A DNA stretch of 64,000 bases from Struthidea cinerea (lineage: Eukaryota > Chordata > Aves > Passeriformes > Corcoracidae). Positions 23,456 through 34,518 of this stretch are shown here, one piece after another. Both the position numbers and the translations under genes were made by a program. The stretch's first letter is position 1. Each line of letters starts with the position of its first letter. The notes beneath the pieces were generated by a model. It was not told the origin of the DNA. It did no database searches and saw only the letters and a list, made by a program, of their open reading frames with translations. The stretch is from assembly GCA_013397865.1 (NCBI GenBank), contig VZTI01002652.1, forward strand, positions 2,928,692 to 2,992,691, read 5' to 3'.

Positions 23456-23519
23456 CTGTCTTGAAATCTCCCACGGTTTGGTCACAGCTCCAAGGTCACA
23501 GGCTGTCATTAGCATTGAT
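23456..23519 (-). CDS. PDE11A: PDE11A window exon 11, metal-binding aspartate exon
   Basis: The 64 bases complete an Arg codon split from the previous exon and add SMLMTACDLGAVTKPWEISR and Q. The aspartate of ACDLG is the fourth protein ligand of the zinc site in class I PDEs, and TKPWE is a family hallmark. Acceptor TTTTTCAG precedes 23519. The donor is GC rather than GT (AGACAG then GCAAGT), and the rest of that site matches the strong consensus typical of functional GC-AG introns. Frame into the next exon is intact. Confidence 0.95.
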
Positions 23520-24897
23520 CTGAAAAACAGAAATGAACAATACAAGCTGAATCAACCTTTGTTGAATTTCTAAACAACTCTGCTCTGGATGCATAAATAA
23601 ATAATACATATATAAAATGTCAGCCCTGGCACCTTCTTTTCCTCCAGAAAAGAATGACATGTTTGAAATCTTAGCCATCAGCATGGCTTTTACATTACAA
23701 TTGTGCCTCGGAAACCTAATGTGTTGCAGGTCATAAGATGATGAATTTTGGTATTGTGCATTGCACACTAGAGAAGAAATGATATTGCAAGGGAGTAACT
23801 GCTAATTTTGCAATACTTCTAGCACTACTTACATTAATACCTATAATATATTAGAAAGCATGTGCTTCACATGATATAAGTAAGGGTATTATTACATAAT
23901 AACACCTGCAACTGGATTAATTTATATGCCTATTTGTAAGTGACTGCTGTAGCAAGAGAGCCTATAATCACAGGAGGCATCCCAGACACTGTTTAAGCAG
24001 TTTCTACTGCTCATCTACAATAAAAATTGAAGATTTACTATGAGCTATACGGTTCCACTGTAGTTTAATACCTAGCTACAACCATGTTTTATATGCATTA
24101 GGAGAAAGAAACCATTCAGCTGTAGAAAGCGTTTATGTACAGTACATGATGCAGATAAAAGTCTAAGAAAGTTTAAATGAAGAACAAGGGCACTGAAAAT
24201 GAAACATCAAATATATTGCCTGAATCTAAAATTAGGAATGGGTGAAATGGTATGGAAAATAGAAAATGGCCAATATTTTGTCGAAAGACCAAAAGATAAC
24301 AGAATTTTAATGAAATTTCAGATAAAATGAGACATAATCAGGAATGCATATGCAAATACACACATTTTATTGTCTAAAAAGTGTGATCTACTCAAACCAC
24401 CCTCTAAGTCTGAGGTTTTCAATAGGATGCATGTTCAGGGCATTCTTGAGGGCTGGAAGAGTACTCTGTATATGAAAATTCCCAGTTATAGACAGGAATA
24501 GCAGAGAAGTGCATGGCCAGTGAAAAAAGACAGCTGAGAGGAGGAGGGAATGGGGAAACAGACAGGAAAGATCTTTGTGTAGAGAGGCAGAATATTGATA
24601 CTTTCTGGAAAAAGAGCAGAAGGGCTGAACAGGAACTGGTGAGGCTGGGAAAAAGAAGAAAACATGATAGAGTGTGTAGGAGAAATAGGAATGGAGAAGG
24701 TGAAGTCATGTTGATTAATCCCAGCTGTTTCCTAATATTTAAAAATTAAACCATATATTTCATATAATGGATTGTATTTTTTAAACAAGGTACTTTCTCT
24801 TGTTATTCTAGGCCTTCAGTCCACAATACAGGAAATTCCTTCATCAGATATGGCTACACTTTGAAATAACCAGAAAGCAAGAAAAAGCAGTGCTTAC
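23520..24897 (-). other. PDE11A: PDE11A intron, 1.4 kb
   Basis: The donor is GTAAGC and the acceptor TTTTTCAG. It is AT-rich. A 13-base palindrome ATGTACAGTACAT lies at about 24135-24147, and I see nothing else of note. Confidence 0.85.
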
Positions 24898-24975
24898 CGA
24901 AATATTTCTCGGTGGTTTTTTATAGTCCAATCATAACCACCTTTACTGACAAGTTCAAAAAACTCGGTCCTTCTC
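24898..24975 (-). CDS. PDE11A: PDE11A window exon 10, catalytic domain
   Basis: The 78 bases complete the Glu codon begun in the previous exon, encode RRTEFFELVSKGGYDWTIKN then HREIF, and leave CG of a split Arg codon. The match to the human sequence (EFFELVSKGEYDWNIKNHRD) is strong, with a few conservative changes. Acceptor TTTTGCAG precedes 24975 and donor GTAAGC follows 24898. Confidence 0.95.
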
Positions 24976-27900
24976 CTGCAAAAAGCCAGATTGTCAGAGA
25001 AGGAAACAAGGCACTTCCAGGGCAGCACTGCAGCAGAAACACAGTTCTCTGTATGGGACGGAATCACTGCACCTCATGTATTATTGTTAAAGCCCTTACA
25101 CAGACAGTCCATTTAAGCGAAACATACTAATTTCCGAACACGTTCTATAAATGTCTGTTATCAATGTCAGAGTTGCCTAGTAAAAGCAATATTGGATTTA
25201 TGGTCTCCACAGATAAGGAAATTAATGGCTCTGAAATGTTCAGTCTTCCATGGAAGCATGAAATGTTCACCTACAGCCGTGGACAGACAGACAATAGAAA
25301 CACCCCAGAAATACACACACGCTTCTGTTTTCTTGTCCTTGCAAAATGGTTTTTTCTTCTATATCCTGAAGGGTTTTTCAGAGATGTGTGATTCCTGTTA
25401 TGTCCAGCACACAGAAAGAAACAGACACACACAGGAGCTGCTGCTGTCTTGAGTTCATAGTTCTTATAGACTGGAAACTAGGTCTCCCTGCTTGGTCCCA
25501 TGGTTTGTCTTCTCATGCCTTCTTCATGTCCTCGAACAGGGACAAAATGTGAGATGGACAGAACACGTTAATGCTTGATTATTGCCTTTAAGAATCAAAG
25601 TTCTGACTCACCATAGTCTGTAATCTTTTATGGCACTGAGACTCCAAGCAGCTCTTACTGCTTGCAAAGTGACTACAATGGGTAATAGATCCTGCCCGAG
25701 ATATAGCAGAAGTTCAGGTACAAAAACCTGGAGCAACTTGTCCCCAGTGACACAACACATGAGCATCAAAGCTGGAGACCAAATAAATACCTATGTCCTG
25801 AGTGACAGTCCAGTGCCCCGTCTCATATGAGACTGTGCTGTCTCTTTGTCAAGAGGAAATGCGGTTAGATTCCTCAACAGGAGAGAGTTTGCAAAGTCTT
25901 GTATTTTCTAAGTTTATTTCAACTGGACTGAAATTTTGAACGGTGATTATTGACAGTGCAGTCTGATGGCAGCCAGTACACGTTTGCACACAAGGAGATG
26001 CACGCTTCCAGAAACACTCCTTTGATCAGTGGACAGAACTTATGTGGGGCATGTTGCATTATTCTGGTCTCTGATTGTCATGGTTATACGACCAGTCACT
26101 CGTACTATAGGGCCTTTCTATAATGGATTTCATATAGCAGCTAGAACAGGGAGATAAAAGGGCTGCATGATGATATTTAATCCCTTATGCTTTGGGAAAT
26201 AAAAGATTTCATTTTGAAGTATTGGATATTCTGAACAGTTCATATGTTCCTGGACAAAAGCCAGGCAAGAATGTTTAAAGCTGAAAGCTCAGGAAGATGA
26301 CATCCCAGAAACCTAAAATATTCAAATTTAAAATGTAGAGATCCATAAACAGTAACTGAAAATGTGAATTTCAAGGCCTTATGTTAGGCTAGAACCTTTA
26401 AGAATTTTCTCTGAAATCCATTTAAATGGATACAGAAGTAGTAGTCCAGCTCCACAAAGAAGTTTCAGTATAAGAAGGGCTCAGCTGGAGGAAAGCAGCC
26501 ATGTATAATGAAACAATTTAGTGTTTCCTACTCGTTTCTTTGGTATCCAAAATTATGAGGTTTTCTATTAATAAGCAATTATAATATGGCAGCGTTTCAG
26601 AAACAAACTGAATTATAACAGTTTTCCAGGGTCTTTGAGTAACATTGACTCTGGCTGTACTTTGCCCCAAAGGGAAAGTTGTTTTCCTATGTAAAAGAAA
26701 TCCATTTTCTGTACAGCCCAGTGGCTCAAGATATCATTTGAGTGAGTTTCCATAAACTTCATTTTGGTTCCATGCTTTTACTTGTTGTATTATCTACAAG
26801 TATCATTATCTAGAATTATAAACTAAAATCAAATATATTTTCCATCTGATCTTTCATTGAAAGTCATATTTTTGTTTGCTTGTATAAAAGTAATGCCTTG
26901 AAAAGGTCATTCCTTGCTCTGCCTGGAATTTTGTTGCTTTTTTTGCTACCTGGAGCTTGTGATCAGCAGGTTTAGTCATTCTAAGAATACTGATATGAGA
27001 ATTCCCCTCTCTACAAAAATATTGAAGACGTAGCAAACTGAAAAAACAAATGAGGTACTTGTGTAGAAACACCTGTTCACATAGAGTGGCTTTAAAAAGT
27101 GTAAACCACCAATCTTTCCAGAGTGATTTTCAGGCACTTTTGGAAATAAAGTAGCATAGCTACCACCTTATTAATGAATCTGAGTAACACAAGAGGAACA
27201 AAAAACTTATCTGCAGACTTTTGAGTAAAGAGGCCTCATTTGCTAAAAGTCTTCTGATTGTCCTCAGCCCATCACTTAAGCCCATTTCACTTAAAGCTGT
27301 CAGCAAACAGTCATGTCATACCAGCCACCCAGATAACAAGCAATCCTCAAAAACAGCTTGAAAAAAGAGTATGCTCAAAAGGCTTTATTTGTCCTGCTCA
27401 AGATATTTGTGTCAGCAAGCAGAAATTTCTTCATAGACTAGTGTTTAGAAATAATTTATAATAAAACTTCTTGCTAAAATCCTTTCCTAAGAATACTTCT
27501 CTGTGAATAGACTTGCAGGAAACAAAGAGCGTCAGCGCGTCTATTGCCAATACTGTTTAGAAACAGCCCCTGGCATGGGAACCAAATACTGAGAAACAGA
27601 CAAAGCAAACATTGCAGCATCCCAATTAGTATTTTTACAATTAACAGTTAAAGATACAATGTTGATATAGATAATTGAAAAATTTCAGGATAAAGACTTT
27701 GCCTGAAGTTTTCTTGGAACCTGATTTGGTATCATCCACCAGGACATAGGAGGGGCAGAATCCAGGTACACCACCCTAAGAAAAACATTACTAAATGACA
27801 CCCAGCACTGTACGGGATAGGATGCTAATGGACACCAAACAAAAATTCCTAAGGATGACTTATTGTCAAGACTGGGAAGGCAGTGCACTGAAACTGCACA

Positions 27901-28662
27901 TCTACCAGCATTTCTGCCCCTAAGTCAGCCGCAGGCATGTGCCAGATGTCAGAAGTGCAGCGTTATGGTGACACCATGACTCCTCTGACTACATGCATCC
28001 TCCCACACAACCTCACTGGGAAGAGCTTGGTAATAATTAACAATATTTAAAATACAGGAAGTAGCACCAACTTGAAATCCACTTTGAGATTTGATTTGCA
28101 AACAAGGAAAAGGAAGAAAACTGGATGAGAGAGATCCTATTGTACTTCTCCCCGGTTAAGCTTTTTAAAACCTATTCTCATCACGTGATGTGAACTGGCA
28201 TAATTTGTCTTCAAAGCAGCAAAGCGTCTGCTTTGTTACCTCCGCAACTGGGTCTGTAACTAAAAACAGTATTTCTTAGCATACATTTTTAGAAACGCTG
28301 AAATGTTGGAATAGAATTCTCAAGTGTCATTGATTTTCTATACACCTGAAGAAATGATCACAGAAGGGACAGAAAAATTATGAGACTGAGCTGTAACTGG
28401 TTCCTGGAATTGCTTTGAAGTATAAACCTAGGATTTCACTTGCTTTTGCTCGATACAGACATGTTACATATTAAAGCAAAACTTACTTCGACACTTGAGA
28501 TATTTCTATTAGTCTAAAAGATACTAAGTATTAGACTAAACCTCTTCAACCATAGCCAAACACTAATTTCTCATATTATATATCCTTATTGGTATTTAAT
28601 AGCTCATTAGAGTAAGTTCTCTGAATTTTCATTCATCAAATACAAGAAATGCCAATACTTAC
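24976..28662 (-). other. PDE11A: PDE11A intron, 3.7 kb
   Basis: The donor is GTAAGT and the acceptor TTTTGCAG. A MIR-like relic lies near 25725-25825. I see no other exon-like sequence. Confidence 0.85.
25725..25825 (+). mobile_element. MIR-like SINE relic (candidate)
   Basis: The order AACTTGTCCCCAGTGACACA, then AAGCTGGAGACCAA, then GTCCTGAGTGACAGTCCAGT follows the MIR core (AACTTGCCCAAGGTCACACA, GAGCTGGGA, then TCTGACTCCAGAGCC) with heavy divergence. Old MIR/core-SINE copies occur at low density in birds. A profile search would settle it. Confidence 0.4.
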
Positions 28663-28763
28663 TCAAAATACAGAGTGAGGTCTGTTGCCAATATCGATTG
28701 CTTTAGAAGCTGCATAAGGTCACTGTAGTCCTTAGAGGACAAGTTAGCAAAGATGTTGTGACC
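28663..28763 (-). CDS. PDE11A: PDE11A window exon 9, catalytic domain
   Basis: The 101 bases are 33 codons plus GA of a split Glu. They begin GHNIFANLSSKDYSDLMQLL and continue with the ILATDLTLYF motif, in which the ATDL aspartate region is conserved across class I PDEs. Acceptor TCATTATAG precedes 28763 and donor GTAAGT follows 28663. Identity with mammalian PDE11A is nearly complete (Asp for Glu at SKDYS). Confidence 0.96.
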
Positions 28764-31759
28764 CTATAATGAAAGAGATAAAAGAGGTAAAGGGCTAACA
28801 ATCAATATAAGTTTTTAAAAGGTTTTATAACTTGTTAGTGTACTGTTTCCCTGTAACACAAGCTTTTTCTGATTCATGGCAAAGTTATGACAAAATAATA
28901 ATAATAATAATATTGCTGAGATTACATTGAGGTAGAAGAGTTGACGATTGTTATCAAGCACCTGGTATGTTTTTATAAACTCTGCTGAAATTACAGCCTC
29001 TCGAGTAAAGATTTACTCTCTGCTCTGACCCTGCACAGACTCAGTTTATGGGGAAAAACTATGGATACATCTCAATCTCTCCTCTTACTAAATGTTTTGG
29101 GGAGCTGTGTATTGGAGCTCTTGAATTGTGATCCTAATAGATTTATCTGTGCTGCTGCTTGCATGCACACAAACTGCTGTTAGAGCAGTCAAGGACACTA
29201 AATCAGTTTTTCATTCAAAACAGCCCATTTGCTCACTCTGCCCATTACTGTCTTACAGTGTATGCAACCATTGCCTATGCAGGCTAAAGAACCACAACTT
29301 TATATACAGTTTCAACACCCTTTGTGGGCCCAATTGGCTGCTTTTTAAGGGATTGTAGATTAGGAATTTGAAAGATGCGCTACAGCCAAAATGAAAGGAA
29401 ATTAATTATTTTATTAATTTGAGAGGGGGAATCTTCTTTTGTAACCAAATTTCTGAAAAAAAGAAGAGGGACAGAGATCCTGTAATTCCTCTGTGAAATT
29501 CTCGAGACAGTAAGACGAAAGAAACAAAATTAATGAAAAACTCTAAATGTAAGCTTAAGAAGTGAGCTTTGTGACAATAGTCACATATATTAACATACGT
29601 AAAAATACTACAGGTCTTTTTTCCTTAATCACCTATATAAATATTGAAGTTCTTTCTAAACAGTGTCTTATTTTGGTGATGCTTAGTCCTGCAGTGCTCA
29701 CATTCTGTAGGCACTGCCATCTACTGCTTAGGAAGATTAAAATGTCCTTAAAACCTATTGATTTTCCAGCAACAGGGTTGCTATAACCATGATGGCTGGA
29801 GGACATATATGAGGTAAGGTCTGGGGAGGTAGAGGTGGCATTTTTTAATAGAGATGCTAATTGTTGGGCTAAAAAACTAATTTGCCATGCATGAAATAAT
29901 TTTTTTTCAGCTAAATATTGAGAAGGCTTTTTGAATCTAAAGCTTATTTATGAAAAGAAAAAATTAAAACCAAGGTACTGAGAAGAAAATAGGAGTTCTT
30001 GCAACAGGGCTAGTTTACCATATTGTTTGTTATTCTGTAATATCTACTGCTTTTCTGAGCTGTTTCATGGTGTACAAAACCATGTCACTACAAAGCCCAA
30101 GATCACTTATACTGAGGTTAGCATGTCAAGAGTAAAGGATAAACAGCCCCTTAATCCAACATGCTAAAAATCTGAATAAATGATACAACATACCATGTTT
30201 CCAACTAGATAGCAAAGACAGACTATATAGCTTATTTCAGAGACCAATTGCTCAGCTGGTAACAGACAGTGTATCTTTAAGTAGATTAGAGGTTCCAAAT
30301 CTGCATTTATTCCAAACTAAGCAGTGTTGTGTTCCATCAGCAAACTGTATGTGTTGGATAAAAATTCCATAGCATTCTTTTTCTGGTCTAGACATGAGGA
30401 CCTCGAGAAGAAGCTGTCTGAATGATCAAAGTTGAAGACTTGCATTTCAAGTAATATTTTACATCTCTGAAAGAAGCTGGAGTAAAGTCCAAATAATTTT
30501 TTTCATAAATTTCTTGATTTTTAAGCTGGAAAAGATAAAGAAAAGCATCTAGACTGACTGATCTATGAACTTTTAAAGAGTTGTCCATGTCTTGAGCCTG
30601 AGACATTCAATTATGATGATTTCAGGAACTAGAGAACACACTGTTTTCCAGAAAAGCTTCTTCCAGAGGCTGAACAGTGTCACTAGTTTAGTGAAAAAAC
30701 AACAACAAAAAACCCCACCCAAACCTCTTTCTTTTTTTCCTATTCTGAACCGGTCTGTTTAGCATCCAAATGCTGGTTTTTGGTACACCTTTCCCTGGCA
30801 GTATAAGGAGCCATTTAATCCCTAATATCACCTTTTAGATAAGCTGGCCTAGACTAAATGGATTAGAGCTGTTAAAATCTCATGCCAGTGCTCTGCTTTC
30901 CTATGTTTACTTTTGAAATATAATGTCAAGAAATTGAACACTAAAGGTGCAGTTCCATGACAAATCTCCCTGGCAGTGCACACAGAGGTAAAGCCATCAC
31001 CCTGTTCCCATTTGTCTGTGATCATGAGACATTGCAGATCTCTTCAGAAGTTACTACAGATCAGGCTATGGTCTCCAACTGTGCTGCATGAACAGCAATT
31101 TTGGTTTTATATTTACTGAATGCATTTTGTAGCAACCAATCTGTGTGAATTAAGAAAACACATCCATTGTTTTGAAAGGATTGCATGTCCATCCTTCCAC
31201 TTCTCTCAGTTATTAAATCACATGCTGTATACTGTTGCATGCAAGATATTCTAGGCAAGACCTATGTCTTCACAGGTATCTGCAAAGCAATTAATGTACT
31301 TTGGACAGCATGATATTACTGATTTTAATTTTTAAAAATAGTGTATTAAATTTAAAAAAAATCATGAAAGTACTGATTACAGAAAGGCTGCCAAAGAAAT
31401 TAAATTGGTGCAGTAAAGGATGGCTCTGATACTCTGAATATGACACCTGTGGGGAAAGGTAAGCACCTGTTTCAGCTACCTGTAAACCACTGAGCAGGAT
31501 ATACGTAAGACGACTGAGAAAAGCTGACAATATGATCAGGATGTATTCTCCTTTCCCCTCACTGATTGAGACAAATATAATCTCTGGGCTCTATGATCAT
31601 TTGTAGTTGTTTAACTTTGTGCTGGTTGTGACCTTTGTGGTAACCAATAAATAATTCCTCAAGGAGAGGGCATTGAAAAGGTACTGTACGTGGCATTTCC
31701 TTTCTCCAGGTGAAACTGCCCAACAGCCTGTGGTGAGATTAACAGTAACGCTTTTGTAC
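28764..31759 (-). other. PDE11A: PDE11A intron, 3.0 kb
   Basis: The donor is GTACAA, a weak match after the first three bases, and the acceptor is TCATTATAG. An (AAT)n microsatellite lies at 28895-28912. Nothing else is recognised. Confidence 0.85.
28895..28912 (+). repeat. (AAT)n microsatellite
   Basis: About six tandem trinucleotide units about 130 bases upstream (in transcript sense) of exon 9. Confidence 0.85.
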
Positions 31760-31850
31760 CTCACTTTGGAGAATCATGACAGCGTGATTGAAGTGGTGGT
31801 GCTCCAAGGTAGCAGAGGTGCCGTAGAGCTGAGCTAAGGCTGATCCACTC
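31760..31850 (-). CDS. PDE11A: PDE11A window exon 8, catalytic domain
   Basis: The 91 bases complete a split Lys codon and encode SGSALAQLYGTSATLEHHHF followed by NHAVMILQSE. The HHHFNHA run is a class I PDE signature in the metal-site region. Acceptor CTGTTTCAG precedes 31850. The donor is GAG then GTACAA, weaker than its neighbours. Confidence 0.96.
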
Positions 31851-34408
31851 CTGAAACAGAACATGGAAAGTCAACAAACCCTGCTCGTCTGCTTACGAAG
31901 CAGGTTGCAGAGACAATTTAGTAACAAAAAGCACATAGCCACACTCTCCACCTCCACTTCAGCAACCTCACTTAAGACAATTGATGAGATCAAAATACTG
32001 ATTTAAATCCAGATACAAAGCATTTATGTTCCAGACTTTGTTAAATATTGTCAGCTGACTAAAGATTTTTCTGGAACTACAAGAAATTTTGTAATGCTAC
32101 TTTCCAAGTGCCTCAGCAACAGCACAGGCACAGCACTGCACAGCAAAGACACACAATAACGTCCTTCAGCTGGGATCAGCTGTTCTCCTGCTACCTTTTA
32201 TTTTTAATTCTTAATAGACATAAACATAAGGGCTTACAATGGGCAACTACAAACTCTTAAAATAAAACCCCAAAACACAACAACAACAACAAACCCAACT
32301 GCAAATACTAAGGCAAACAAAAACCCACAAGTGAGAGCAGTGAATATAAAAGTAAAGCTTAGCACTTCTCTAGAATGTATTTTCTCATCACAATTATTGT
32401 CTAAACCAAAATCAGATTCAAAATGCACAGAGCAGGTGGGTTTTCTAAGTTTAAAGGACAAAAATATATGGAATAAAATTATAAAATTGCAAATTGCTGG
32501 GAAGTGCAGAGAATGGGACTGGATTGTCAGAATGGTCACTGTTCAGCAAGTACCAAAGCACTTCAGGCAAAGTACTTCACTTCTGGGACCCAGCCTAAAG
32601 TGACAAGATGGGTTTTCTTTCCAAAGAAATGAGAATAAGAGTTTATGCTAGAGACAGAAGGAGTCTCCTAGGAGCATATACCATAAAACTGCACCACACT
32701 GATACTTAATTATCAGAAGCAGCTATATGAGAGAACAGGATGTCCAGGAAACATCATCCCTAGAGAATGTGTTGACATATATAACAGAGCCGTTTGAGAC
32801 AACTGTGATATTGCCTCCATCATGTGCCTCTTGAACTTTCATCATACAGAACAGCAGTATTGGACTCTGAAGATAAAATAGGAAAATGTGATGCTTAAAT
32901 TTATGTCAGGTTAGAGGAATAAATCATAGTTGGTGTTACGAAAACTACAGCTTCTGTTTTCAGGGATGTTTTATACATGTGTGGTAATGTTTGTCTTTCA
33001 TTAAATGTCTTCAGCAGTTCTCTTTATGGAGTCATAAAATGGTAGCCTCCTCTCCGTACTCTGCTGTCATACAAGGATAAGTGATACCAGTCTAATGCTG
33101 AACCCTGTACCTTTAACTCAGCCATCCCTCTGCACAAAAGATGCTCTTGTGTAATGGTACAGAGGAGAAGTGGTTAACTTAATCAGAGCCTAAAATGGCC
33201 AGGATGTAAATCTTAGGTCTCGTTTTTGTAAATTAGGAACATAAACATCAATCAGCTGAGCTTCCTTCCCATTTGTCTCGTCTATTTTGATTCTCTTCAA
33301 GACTCAGCTGCAAAAAGGCATCTAGCAGTGCTTGGTAACCTTTGCACCACAAGCTCTGTCTTTTGAGCACTGCAATTGATTTTCCCTGCTATGGTGATTG
33401 AAGATCCAGACAGTGTCATTGTTTCATTGAGATTGTATGGCAACACCAATACCTCAGGAAATGGCAGCTTAGTGAACATCAGAAACATCAGTTTGAGTGA
33501 TGGTCACTGAGGCAACTTCCCCCCAGAAATGCAGCAGCCCATGCATACATACATTGCAGCAGAGTACTTCTGCAAAAGGTAGGACAGAATAGGCTAATAC
33601 AGCATCACTCTGCCTTTCAAATATCTTTGGACAACCTTTTGACCACTCCCCCATCACATTGGAGGATTAGCAGTAAGGCAGACAGAAAAAGCTGAAAATG
33701 CACAGTGGGATGTGCAGGACAGGAATGCCTTTGGGCCTCACATTCTGACTGTAGAGGAACTGGCGAGTGACGAAAACAACACGGGATTTGAAGGAATCTC
33801 TGTGTCTGGCAGCTTTATTTCACAGCTTGGCCAGGATGTTGCTGGGGACATTTTCTGTTGTCCCTCCCATTCTCAGGGAACACAGATTTTGGAATGAATT
33901 TGACCTTAGTCTAAGGAGCTCCCTTACCTACACAGTAATAAGTACCACCCTTAAACCTTCTACCTCACTGTGCCTGAAGGCAGCAGCATGGTTTTTGTGA
34001 AAGCATTATTTCAGTTTCACTTATTTTCTTTTCTTCTCAATAGTAGAACAAGGTTTTGCTTAATGGCATGCACCTCAGTCAGCAAGAACAACCCAGACAG
34101 ACAATTTAGGTGCTTCCTGGGTTGAAAATCAGAATCAATAATAGCTGAGCCTGAAAAGAACATCAAGTTTTGGCACCACATTTCAATATGTGGTGTCAGT
34201 TCAACAGCCAGCTACAAAGGACAAGCCAGCAATTACTTAAAGGAACAGAGAATGATAAAGATGGATAGTCCCTCACTGCACACAGGAATAAGAGTACTTG
34301 GCCTTGGCCTAGCAGGCTTGAAATTAATGCTTCATTCTTTATCCTGGTCACCTTTTGCTCTCCTGTGGAAGAAAACCAAATTAAAATAGTAAGAATTAGA
34401 AAGCTTAC
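31851..34408 (-). other. PDE11A: PDE11A intron, 2.6 kb
   Basis: The donor is GTAAGC and the acceptor CTGTTTCAG. A short (CAA)n tract lies at about 32278-32292. I see no other feature. Confidence 0.85.
32278..32292 (+). repeat. (CAA)n microsatellite
   Basis: Five tandem ACA/CAA units in an A-rich stretch. Confidence 0.7.
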
Positions 34409-34518
34409 TTGGCTTGGAAGGCATTGTTGGTTCCCCTGTGGTCAAGGTCGTGACATAAGCATCCCACAATCAAAGCTAAAATTTCAATTTCAGTTAGAAT
34501 CTCCTGAAATCCTGCAGT
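34409..34518 (-). CDS. PDE11A: PDE11A window exon 7, HD metal-binding motif exon
   Basis: The 110 bases are 36 codons plus AA of a split Lys. They encode TAGFQEILTEIEILALIVGC followed by LCHDLDHRGTNNAFQA. HDLDH is the class I phosphodiesterase signature: its first His and Asp (about 703 and 704 in human numbering) bind the catalytic metals. Acceptor CTGCTCTCAG precedes 34518 and donor GTAAGC follows 34409. Differences from human are conservative (E for D, I and L for V). Confidence 0.97.
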
